Translations under genes and position numbers: made by a program
Shown here: piece by piece, positions 1 to 9,500 of the stretch
Numbering within the stretch: position 1 is the stretch's first letter
Layout: each line of letters begins with the position of its first letter
Source: Brettanomyces bruxellensis
Taxonomy: Eukaryota > Ascomycota > Pichiomycetes > Pichiales > Pichiaceae
Direction of reading: 5' to 3'
DNA: 64,000 bases
Assembly: GCF_011074885.1 (NCBI RefSeq)
Contig: NC_054689.1
Location: 434,001-498,000 of the forward strand
Notes under the pieces: generated by a model
The model's input: the letters and a program-made list of their open reading frames with translations, nothing else
The model's database searches: none
What the model was told of the DNA's origin: nothing

Positions 1-1319
1 TCCGAAAGGCCAATTGCCTGGCCTTCAGGAAGTGTGGGTCCTCTTTTCACAATCCACTCCAAAAGAGTCTCAAGATAGTACTTGCACGCATCGCTGCAAC
101 CTTTCCGACCGCATGTATATGCGATGTGATGAAGAATAGTACGGCCTTTGTTATCCACAACACCAATTACCGGATATAGCAAGTCGAGGAGCTTGTCAAA
201 GCTGTTTTCCTCGTAGCAGTTAGTCGCATGGATTGCTCTAACCAACGCAGTTTGTCCCTCCAGGTCTCCTCGAAACCGATTCGCACCTCTGCTCACAAGA
301 TCTTCCGCTAACGATATCTTTCCTAAAGTGGCTGCCAAGTGCAACGCTGTTTGTCCATTATCGTCTATCGGAGTGTCGATTATGACAGCACGAAGTTGAT
401 CCTCGTCTCCCTCTAGAAGCTGCATCAGTGTCACGTTCTTCTGGTTGGGGAGAAAAAGTGATGACAACACCACTTTAGACTTTTCATCCACATCCGACTC
501 TGGGATCGCCTTAAGAGAGTGCTGAATGTGTAATGTCTTGCCCGAAGCTTCATCTTCATACTTTACACCACTCTGCCGACCGCTGTTCATCATCCTGATA
601 TCATGGTTGTATATTTTAATGGGTTCAACTTTGACTTCTGCAAGCTTTGGCTTCTTGGGACTCGAAATTTCCGAATCCGGGATCGTTGCGTCTGCATCCA
701 TCTCAGAATACGTTCTTGTAGAACTCCCCTTTGTGTTTAATTCGCTGGCCTTAGAGCTGGCGGCCTTAAACACGTCAGATAATGCACCATATAAGTTGTG
801 TGATCTACAAAGTGAAATTGCTCTTTGTAGTGGTATCCATGTGCCGTTTTCGTTCGATTCATGCATTCCCTTCGAAGCCGCCAATAATATTGACTCCGCT
901 TTATCTGGTAACACAGATCTGAGTGCCTCTGCAAGCTGTGTGATGTTAAGAGACGTGTCACTTTGCCTTATGCTAACTGCACCATTATTGAGCGTAAACT
1001 CCCAAACATGGATCCCGAAACGTTCACATGCCGTCAATTCCGACGTCCTGATACCTTTCTGAGGGGCGTCTTTGGAATCTGCATGCATTTGAACGCGTTT
1101 GGAGCCATCTGTCGCGGTATTTTCTCCATTTGGAGTAATCCGTGAAGAATCTGCTTTTTGTGCCATAATTATGTTGGAAGTCTGACCGTTAGAATGAGGA
1201 ATGGAATCTCTATCCAAGGTTTTGTGAAAAGCCACCTGCTGTTGATCTGCTAGTGAGTCAATGTGATCGTTCACCTCGCTTGTCACAGTGTTATCTGCGC
1301 TTATTGTCTGATCGGACAT
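1..1319 (-). CDS. SWI6: SWI6-like cell-cycle transcription cofactor (partial, C-terminus off the left edge)
   Basis: The frame is open from an ATG at 1319 to the window edge, giving 439 residues of a longer protein. Residues 100-185 look like a degenerate APSES/KilA-N fold (WEFTL, then SLNITQLAEAL, then GTWIPLQRA). Residues 290-439 hold ankyrin-type repeats (GQTALHLAATLG, GQTALVRAI, GRTILHHIA) followed by KYYLETLLEWIVK, an arrangement I recognise from the Swi6/Mbp1 family. A basic block SSPKKPKL at 219-226 resembles the Cdk-controlled nuclear import signal of S. cerevisiae Swi6. The family forms the non-DNA-binding subunit of MBF and SBF, which drive G1/S transcription. A degraded DNA-binding domain plus the SP-type import signal favours Swi6 over Mbp1 or Swi4, but the missing C-terminus leaves some doubt. 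It is divergent from VTA1. Confidence 0.78.
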   Translation of the reverse strand, partial: MSDQTISADNTVTSEVNDHIDSLADQQQVAFHKTLDRDSIPHSNGQTSNIIMAQKADSSRITPNGENTATDGSKRVQMHADSKDAPQKGIRTSELTACERFGIHVWEFTLNNGAVSIRQSDTSLNITQLAEALRSVLPDKAESILLAASKGMHESNENGTWIPLQRAISLCRSHNLYGALSDVFKAASSKASELNTKGSSTRTYSEMDADATIPDSEISSPKKPKLAEVKVEPIKIYNHDIRMMNSGRQSGVKYEDEASGKTLHIQHSLKAIPESDVDEKSKVVLSSLFLPNQKNVTLMQLLEGDEDQLRAVIIDTPIDDNGQTALHLAATLGKISLAEDLVSRGANRFRGDLEGQTALVRAIHATNCYEENSFDKLLDLLYPVIGVVDNKGRTILHHIAYTCGRKGCSDACKYYLETLLEWIVKRGPTLPEGQAIGLS

Positions 1320-1526
1320 GTATTTGAAACGTAAACACGTGAAAAATATGAAATTTTGGAATTGCTTAAGACTTCAAGGACAACTTTTCCTGGAAATAAA
1401 TCGTGAAAACCAAAATTTGCAAGCGGCACCTCTAAAATTGAATCTTCTTGCCCAATTTCCCGCGTTTATCCTATTAGTTTGCCACTATGGACTCTAACAA
1501 AGCCTGAGACACGTCTGCAAGACATC

Positions 1527-1533
1527 CACGAAA
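1527..1533 (+). promoter_or_regulatory. SCB-like element (CACGAAA)
   Basis: CACGAAA is the core Swi4/Swi6 (SBF) box. It lies about 210 bp upstream of the SWI6-like start. A single 7-mer can arise by chance. Confidence 0.35.
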
Positions 1534-2059
1534 GTGTAGACTTTTTATTTTTTGCTGCTAATTATTTTTCTTCGCATGGTTCTATGCACTTTTTTAGCAT
1601 TTTAATTTTTTATTTTTAATTTTTTGCATTATACGTTCTAATATTTTGTGGCTTCTTAATTGTCTAATTAGGAAACAGTCCTGGCGCTAAATAGATGGAC
1701 TGAAGTTGGTATGGTGTGATTCCAGGAGAAATAGAACTTGCTCATGCATATTATAGCTTCTTGAGTATCATAAATTTATAATTAAGTAATCGGTTTAAAG
1801 TTGCCGAAAACGATTGCTTGAGTTAACTCGAAAAGGCTGGGAACTATGGAAAGAAAGAAACTAACTAGTCTATTTATACAGGAAGCATTTGAAGGAAATT
1901 CTACGTAGAAAATAAAACATGTAATAGAAAGAAGCTTGTGTAGTAAGGATAAATACTTAGAAAAGAAATTAATCTCTTTTTATGTCACTTCTTGCTATTT
2001 GGTACTGTCTTGGTTTCTCTGGCAAACTATTACTGCTGCTCGCTTACTTATACTGATAC

Positions 2060-2081
2060 TTTTTTTTTTTTTTTTTTTTTT
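2060..2081 (+). repeat. T22 tract in a divergent promoter
   Basis: A homopolymer of 22 T between SWI6 and VTA1, about 110 bp upstream of the VTA1 start. Confidence 0.8.
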
Positions 2082-2188
2082 CTTTCTTCCTGCTATCCTG
2101 GCATCGCCTTATCAGATATCGCAAGCAAATAAAAACAACACAGCATCATCCATTTTAAATAAAGCTGCATTGACCAATCAGCAGAATA

Positions 2189-3400
2189 ATGGCTTTACCT
2201 GATGTGCCGGAAGAGATCCAGAAGGTGATTGGTCCGTTCATAAAAAGAGCAAAGGAACTTGACCAATACCAACCAGTGATCTCATACTTTGCCAAGTTAT
2301 ACTCAGCTCAATTAATATTAGAAGGCAAATATCATTTACAATCAGAGGGTGTTGCCAAGTTCACCGAGACACTACTGAATGAAATAGAGGAGGATAAGAA
2401 GGATTTGACTGAAAGCAGTGAAAAAATTGCTGATTTGATAGACGACAATGAGAAAAGCTTCAAATTGGTGCTTGGATTCAGCAATGTTATATTCACAGGT
2501 GCAGACAAGAAGGTTCGGGAAGGTAAAGCGGACAAGAGAACGGCACTAGACTTCAAGGCTGCGTCTGATTTTTACCAGCTATTACATTTATGGAACGAGC
2601 AGTACGAGGAGAAAAAAGATGTGGTGGAAAAGCGTGTTAAATATTCGAAATACCAATGTGCCAGGATATTGAAGTCAATTAGAAACGGTGAGGACCCTAA
2701 TGGGGAATTGAATTCCGAGGGAGGTCATGCCATAGGTGATAAGAGTGATGAAAAGGCGTTTGAAGAAGAAAACCAGACAGATCAGACAGTTCCAGATCTC
2801 CCACCACCACCAACTGAGTTAGCTGATAGTAAACCAATTGGCATTGATAGTATACCAAATGAGACTGATAAAGCACGCGAGAGGGATAGTATAACAGGCG
2901 AGGCTGATAATGCAACGTATGAAACAGGAAATGTGGAACTTCCAGATGCTCCTAGGAAAATAGAAGGTGAACTAGACATGCCTGAGGCACCAGTGCTAAT
3001 TAAAGGGGAGAAGAATCACCTTGGTCTTCCTACAGCGCCAACAGAAAAGGCACAGCCTGTACCAAGGACTGATTTTGGCTCAAAGGGAGCCAAAAGCTCA
3101 CCTTTTATACCTAGAAAGGCATTGAGTGGGGGAGATGAAGTTGCAAGTAGGAAAAATGAAGTCGCAAGTAGGAAAACTGAAACTGGCGCAGGCAGTAAAA
3201 TTCAGATTAGTGCTCCAGCCAACAGCAGCGTGCACAAACCAATTTCAAAGCAGGATGTGGATAAGATATGGAAGCAGGAGGAAATAATAGGACAAGCCCA
3301 GAAAAGAGCGAAATTTGCAATAAGTGCGCTCAACTATGATGACATCCCTACAGCTATCAGTGAGCTCGAGAAGGCCCTCGAACTACTTCGGGCGAAATAA
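2189..3400 (+). CDS. VTA1: Vta1/LIP5-like activator of the Vps4 ATPase (ESCRT disassembly)
   Basis: The protein has 403 residues. Residues 1-165 match the Vta1/LIP5 N-terminal tandem MIT-like domain (ISYFAKLYSAQLIL; later KYSKYQCARILKSIRNGEDP, like the human LIP5 sequence around KYARWKA). Residues 357-403 match the VSL dimerisation module that binds Vps4 (KRAKFAISALNYDDIPTAISELEKAL, shown here in part). In the family, Vta1 stimulates Vps4 to take apart ESCRT-III at endosomes during multivesicular body sorting. The linker, residues 166-355, is acidic and carries repeated LPxAP-type motifs, one of them an exact PTAP at residues 281-284. A 21-nt tandem duplication encodes two copies of EVASRK near 3136-3178. 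The start is the first ATG in frame with the conserved domain. The gene ends about 110 bp from the convergent BNI1 stop. Confidence 0.92.
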   Translation: MALPDVPEEIQKVIGPFIKRAKELDQYQPVISYFAKLYSAQLILEGKYHLQSEGVAKFTETLLNEIEEDKKDLTESSEKIADLIDDNEKSFKLVLGFSNVIFTGADKKVREGKADKRTALDFKAASDFYQLLHLWNEQYEEKKDVVEKRVKYSKYQCARILKSIRNGEDPNGELNSEGGHAIGDKSDEKAFEEENQTDQTVPDLPPPPTELADSKPIGIDSIPNETDKARERDSITGEADNATYETGNVELPDAPRKIEGELDMPEAPVLIKGEKNHLGLPTAPTEKAQPVPRTDFGSKGAKSSPFIPRKALSGGDEVASRKNEVASRKTETGAGSKIQISAPANSSVHKPISKQDVDKIWKQEEIIGQAQKRAKFAISALNYDDIPTAISELEKALELLRAK

Positions 3401-3511
3401 GAATTTACCGAATTTTGTATTTATAATATACATTAAGTGTCGTAAAGTGAGGGCGATATTAGCGTTTCCTCAAACTAGGTAGGTAGTAATATTCAAGTTC
3501 TGGGGTATGTC

Positions 3512-6500
3512 TCAACCTGTAACAGTGTCGTTTGCCTCGTTTGCAGACTCATCTTCGCTTTTCTCGGCCAAAGAAGGTGTCGAACCAGATTGCAACCTTG
3601 TCTTTGAAGTGTAGTAGGAGCCGGATCTGGACAGCGAGTCCATATCCAAGGAAGTCACACTGCTGCTTCGGGAAGCCTGTTGCAGCCGCTTTTTCATCCG
3701 ATCGCTGAGCTTGAAGTCGCCCAAGTGGAATGTTAGGTCTCCGGTTGATGCAGATAAGGGAGAAGATAAGCTGCTTGAACCCTCCTTGGACTGCTGTGAG
3801 ATCTTCATCAAAAGATCGTGGGTCCTGTTTCTAATATTTTCCTCCTCCTTATCCTCCTGCGGAAGCTCTGCAGCCGGCTCATCGTCCGAAGCTTCATTAG
3901 ACTTTGATTTGGCACTTGAACTGCTCTCCGCCTGCTTCTTTCTTGCCGAATGCTTCTTGGCCCACTCCTTGATCTTGGCAGAGGTCGGTTCCGAACGCAA
4001 AGGTCCGGTTTGCCGGAGCTGCTTGAGGAATTTCTCCATGTCGGAGCTTCCAGACTTGCTCTCCTGCTTCTCCTGCTTCTCCTGCTTCTGCTTCTGCTCG
4101 TTAAACCTCTGCATGCTGATCTCGTACAACCTGTTTCTCTCCTCAAGCTCTCTGTTCTCCTCTCCAGCTTTCTTGAAGCTCTTCAAGAAGTCGGAAAACT
4201 TGCTGAAGAAGCTGTTTCGCGTGAACTCGTCACTCTGAGGATCCTCACCAAAGTACCTCATGGTCTGGTCAAACCTGTCCAAGATGATCTTGGCACGATC
4301 ATCCAACAAAGTTGCCTTCGAACGTGCGTTTGGCAACCTCCTGAGAACGACTTTCAAGAACTTATCCTCGGGATGGAACTTGTCGGGGTTGCTCAAGTTG
4401 CCATTCTGGAGCGAGGAGTCGATATTCTTGACGGTACTAACGAAAATGTTGCAGTCCTTCTTGATTTGCTCGATGCTGATCTTCGAAGCGATGATCGTTG
4501 GCTTCAAATCCTGCACAAAGGTCTCGAGTTCTGGGTAGTTCTTGTGAATGATCCTCTCAACATAGTGAAGGAACGAAAGCGCGTTCTTGTCATCTTTCAA
4601 GAAGTTAAGCCTCTGCAAGGAGCTGAGCTTGAAGCCCATCGCCTGCTTTGAGGTGTCATTCATGTAGTTGCCGACCACCAAGATGATGTCAAAGACTCTT
4701 CTCAGAGTGTCGGACTTCTCCAATCCATCCAACGCGGTGTCTATCTGCTCCAACCTGTGGACAAGATCATCGTAGTCGCGCTCGTAGTTAAGCATCGCGT
4801 TTAGAGCCCGCATTCTCGATCTCCAGTAGTGGTGTAAGTTGTAGATCAACTCAACATAGATCCTGTCTGCTCTTGCAAGCTCTGCTGGGTCTTTATCGGG
4901 CTTTTGCGGCTGTCCAGACTGCCAATCGGTAGAGTACGGGTCGAAATTCTTCGTCAAGTTGACGGATATCTCGTTCAATTCGGGTTTGGCAAGAAATTCC
5001 AGCAATGCTGGCTTTGACAACACTTCCTCATCGCAATGCAAGATCTTCAGCACCACATTGTAGTCGGACAGCATGTAGAATGAATGGAGGCAGATGCCGA
5101 ACTGCTGCGACACGTCTGTCTTCAAGAAGGTGATCTTATTCTCCTCCTCCTTCCTTCTTTTTGCGATTTTCTTCGCTTCTCTGGCGGCAAATATCACCTC
5201 AATCTCGTCAAACACACCACTCTGAAGCAGTCTTCTCGCGATCTCTTCAGACCCCATGTTTGCCCAAAACGAGTCTTCAGTGTCCTCAAGCTTTTCCCAG
5301 TGGAGCTGCTTGAGCTTCTTCTTTGGCCTTGGGAGCATGTCAAATGGTCCTACAGGCATGATTGGTGACGGAACAGGCGTTGGAGTGCTTGAAATCGGAA
5401 GAGGAGGCGGTGGTGGCACCGGAGTGGATGCAGCACTTGAAGCAGCACTTGAAGTTAAAGATGTAGGAAGTGGGGGTGGTGGGGGAGCTGCTGGAGACAC
5501 TGGAGACTTCGATTTTGCAGCAAACGCAGGTGGAAGCGGTGGTGGGGGTGGTGGTGGAGGCGGAATAGGAACTGCTTTGTCTTCTTTAGCATCTTTAGGT
5601 GCTTCAGGATGCTCAACATCTTTACTTTTAAGTTTATCGATAGTCTTATCATCGGCCCCGATCTCATCCACGGCTTTATTAGCATTAATCTCATGTTTGG
5701 TATCCGTAATCTCTACTCTCACCTTAACTTCCTTCACACTCATCTCCTCACCTGCTGCATTAGACTCGTACTTGTTTGCTCCTGCTTCCTCTTCACTCTC
5801 TTCCCCATCAATCTGGGTTTCCTCAACATGCCTCTCCACAATTTGCCTAAATGTCCGCTCCGGCATCTCTTCAACTTGCTCAACAACTGGAGATAACGAT
5901 GGTGGGAGCGGAGGTGGAGCAGGAACACTCTTGACGAGTTTCACAGAGTTGCTGAGATTCTTGCCTAGCGTTGCCTTCGATGGAGATCCAGTAAAGGCTT
6001 TCTTTCTAGAACTCACGCTCTCCTCAGCATCACTAAACACATCTTCAGATGTGTCAAAGTCGCTGCTTTCCACTTCAATATTGCTTGCGATTTTCTTTCT
6101 TCTGGGGATGTGGCGTCTTTTGATCGGAGATATGTCCTTCGATGCACTTTCTGTACAAGTATCATCTTGAGATGCATTATCTTTGAATACATTTCTGGAT
6201 GCACTTCCCATAAATGTGGTATCAACACTTCCATCTGCTTCATCTCTATCCCTACTCTCTGCACCCTCTTTATAAGAACTTGCATCCCTTACATCCACGC
6301 TTCTCACCCTTACACTTCCTCTTTCCATACTCGCCATCTCCGCGCTCTCGATCTCTACATCATCATCATCATCATCATACTCCTCGGCCGACATCATTTC
6401 ATCATCGCCCGACATCATACTCGATACATTCGACCTTCTTCCCGAGCCCATGGAAATGACCGAAAGCTTCTTGGAGGCTCTGCGTGAGCCGTAATTGATG

Positions 6501-9500
6501 CTTTCGTGGCGAACGTTGACCTCACCACCTTCATCACCCTCAAAGTTTCTGCCTGCCTGTCTTTGGGAAGTATTTGAATTTCGAGAAGCTGATTTTGTGT
6601 GAGAAAGGCTACGGGAAACACTAGAATGGACGCTCGCAGCATATGCAGGACGTTCAGCGATTTCAGTGCTTTCAATACTTTTACCACCGTCTTTTTCAAG
6701 GCTTCCATTTCCCTCTTCCATACTTCCAGTATGTTTCTTTTCAATACCTCCAGTATCTTCTCTCTCACTTCCAATATATTCTCTCTCACCTCCTCTACGT
6801 CTTTCGCTAATCTTGCCACTCGTGTGAACCGTCACCTCGTTATAGTTTGGCCGAGCATTCACCTTATTTTCAACAGTGCTGGAGCTGGAAACAACACGGC
6901 CAGACCTCGATCCGTCAGCGGAAACTCCATTCACCCCCTGTTCTGTCTCTGCTATCGACTCCTCACCGGTGTAAGTACTCGCTGTACTCAAACGGCCACC
7001 AGAACCAGCAGAGGTCCTGTGGCTGCCGATGCTGTCCCGCGACGAGGACACGTTTGCGTCGAAGCTGTCGACTGAAACGCTGCCGTCAACATAGTGGTGG
7101 TGTGAGCTAATGTGCTTTGTGCGAGATTTTCCATCTTTACGATGGTGATGGTGGTGGTGATGATGGTGATGAGAGTCACTTTGCGAAGACGTGATTCTCT
7201 TAAGTTTTGCGGGGCGGCTGGATGCCGGTTTGACTGTGGGTTGAAGGGCCGGGTTGGCTGGCAAAGTGGACGACGGGGCGTGTGCAGGACGCGTATGCAC
7301 AGCTGCATGGCGACTCCCTGTTTTCGCACCCCCTGTACGCACAGCTGCGTCGGCACCCTCGTCGTCAATCGCACCACGCCGGGCAACCGTCCGCTGCAAC
7401 TCGCCGAGAAACGGTTGTGCAGCCTCTCTGTCCGGACCAGGCACATCTGCAATAGCAGGCAGCACCCTGGGCTGCGCCTTTCTTCCCCTGGAGTACCTAT
7501 CCTCGAACTTGGACAGCAACTGCTGGGCGGTGGGCACCTGCGTCTGTGCAGCAGCACTTCCCGATTTGGCAGTGGCCGCCTGCACTCGCGCAGCGGGAGC
7601 AGCTCCCACGCCACCGCTGGATATGCCAACGTTGGACACGGACTTTTCGGAAGTGAGGGTATCCTTCAAGTTCTTGCAGAGAGCCTCAATGGAGTCCAAC
7701 TCGCCCCTCAAGCGGGCAGAACGCGAGTTTGACTTCTGCAGCTTTGGGTCCAAGGAGTGTGATTTTCCCGCATTGGGCGATTTCTGGAGTTCGGAGATCC
7801 GGAGGTCCTCGGCGTACCGCTGGAGTTTTGAAAGCCGGTCCAAGGCTTCGAACCGCTTTTTCTTCATTGCATCCTGCTTGGACAGGTCGTTCTGCACCTT
7901 GATGACCTTGTTAGCATCCATCTGGAGCGAATCAAGCTTTTTCCTCAAAGCTGCAAGTGTCTGGAGGTCTGCCTGGCGGTCGGATTTGGCCGGAGGCTCT
8001 GGAATCTTCTCCTGGAACTCCTCAAAGTCCATATTTTCCAAGTCCCGGGCCTCTCGTTCCAGGAGGTCCATCTTCAGCCTCAAATCGCGGAGCTTGGCAC
8101 TTGGCTCGACACTCGCGGACCCAAGTCGCCGGGCCTCGAGTTTGCTCTGGCCCACTTTGGTCTTCAACCTGTTTTCGAGCTCTGTGACGGCTGGAGAGCG
8201 GCCGGAGAGGCGGGAATTGGATGGATGGGCTAAAGAGGAACTTGAAGGACCTAAAGAAGAGCCTGAAGAGCCTGAAGAGCCTGAAGATGAATTTGAAGCC
8301 TCTAATGCAGTCCCCCTCCGCCCCTGCACCTGGTAACTGTGAAGCAACAGAAGCATCTCACGCATCTCCATCTCCTGCTGGTGCTTGTCCAAAATACGCT
8401 TCCACTTGAGCTCGGACACCTCCTTGTCACGCTCATCGACCTTCTGCCTCAACCGCCGCATGAGCATGTCTCTCTCAGACACCTCCTTCTTCATCTGCTG
8501 GATCACACCCTCAGAGCCCTCGTTCAACTGCTGTAGAGCGTTTGCCTTCTCGGCCTCGACCTGCTCAAGTCGCTTTTTCACGTCTGCAGCCTCGGCCATG
8601 GCCCGGCGAGCCACCTCCTCGGACTGGTACGAGGACAAAAGCTTGTTGAGCGAGATGTTCATGTCGGTGCTGTCGTCTCCGGACGCCAAGGTGATGTTGT
8701 TGACGAAGTTGTCCACCAACTTGAAGCTCCTCTGCACACTGGCCGGGTCTGCCTTTGTCAGGCTGCCCGACTGGCTCACAAACAACGTCTGCATCATCGA
8801 CATGAGGTGCCGGCCAGCCTCCGTGTGCCGAGATTTCCGCCACATCGCCTCGAAGAGGCTCACCGGGTCGTTGAAGTCGATGTTGCTGTTCTTGAACTCC
8901 TCCATCTGCCGCAACTCCACCTGGTCCGCCTGCTCTGCCTGCTCCATACTGGCCAGGCTGTGGTCCACGTCCGTGCTCTGTAACTTCCTGAAACTCTCAA
9001 ACGCCTCCTTCATCCCTGCACCGGCGAATTCTCGCCGCACCTGGATGCGTTCTGCCAAAGACTGTGATCTCTGCACGAGCGTGTTCATCAACAACAGCGT
9101 GGAGAGTGCGTACTCGACCAGGAAACCGTCCGAGACAGTTCCGGAGTACCGGAACTCCGGATACACCCCCACTTTCGACCCCATGCGGCCCCGGCCCGAA
9201 AACAGCCGCCCCACACCCCATATCCACACCTCGAACCGCTTCACTGCGTCCCCGTTCGCAAGTATGTACCGCGAGCGGTCGTCCAGGCCCCCGGAGTTGT
9301 CCGGGCGCGCGTACAGGGCCTTCAGAAATCGGTAATGCACGTTTATCGAGAGGCCCTCGTGCATCATCCGGTAGATCGTCGCCCCGTAGTCCGTCTTGTG
9401 GTAGAAGTACACAATTATGTCGGTTGCCCACTTGCGGACCTGCGGCTTGCACGAGAACAGGCCACCGAATATCGCCTGGATGAAGATTCCACTCTTTTTC

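Larger units (their letters stand above)
1320..2188. promoter_or_regulatory. Divergent intergenic region SWI6 / VTA1
   Basis: This stretch serves as upstream region for both SWI6 (minus) and VTA1 (plus). It contains an SCB-like CACGAAA at 1527-1533, about 210 bp upstream of the SWI6 start, and a run of 22 T at 2060-2081, about 110 bp upstream of VTA1. An open frame over 1936-2202 is low complexity and runs through the T tract, so I do not call it a gene. Confidence 0.5.

Noticed and set aside
5256..6170. Plus-strand 304-codon frame, Gly/Ser-rich
   Set aside because: Antisense shadow of the proline- and serine-coding FH1 and linker region of BNI1.
7254..9335. Long plus-strand frames opposite BNI1
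   Set aside because: Antisense to a clear formin; composition follows the GC-rich codons of BNI1.
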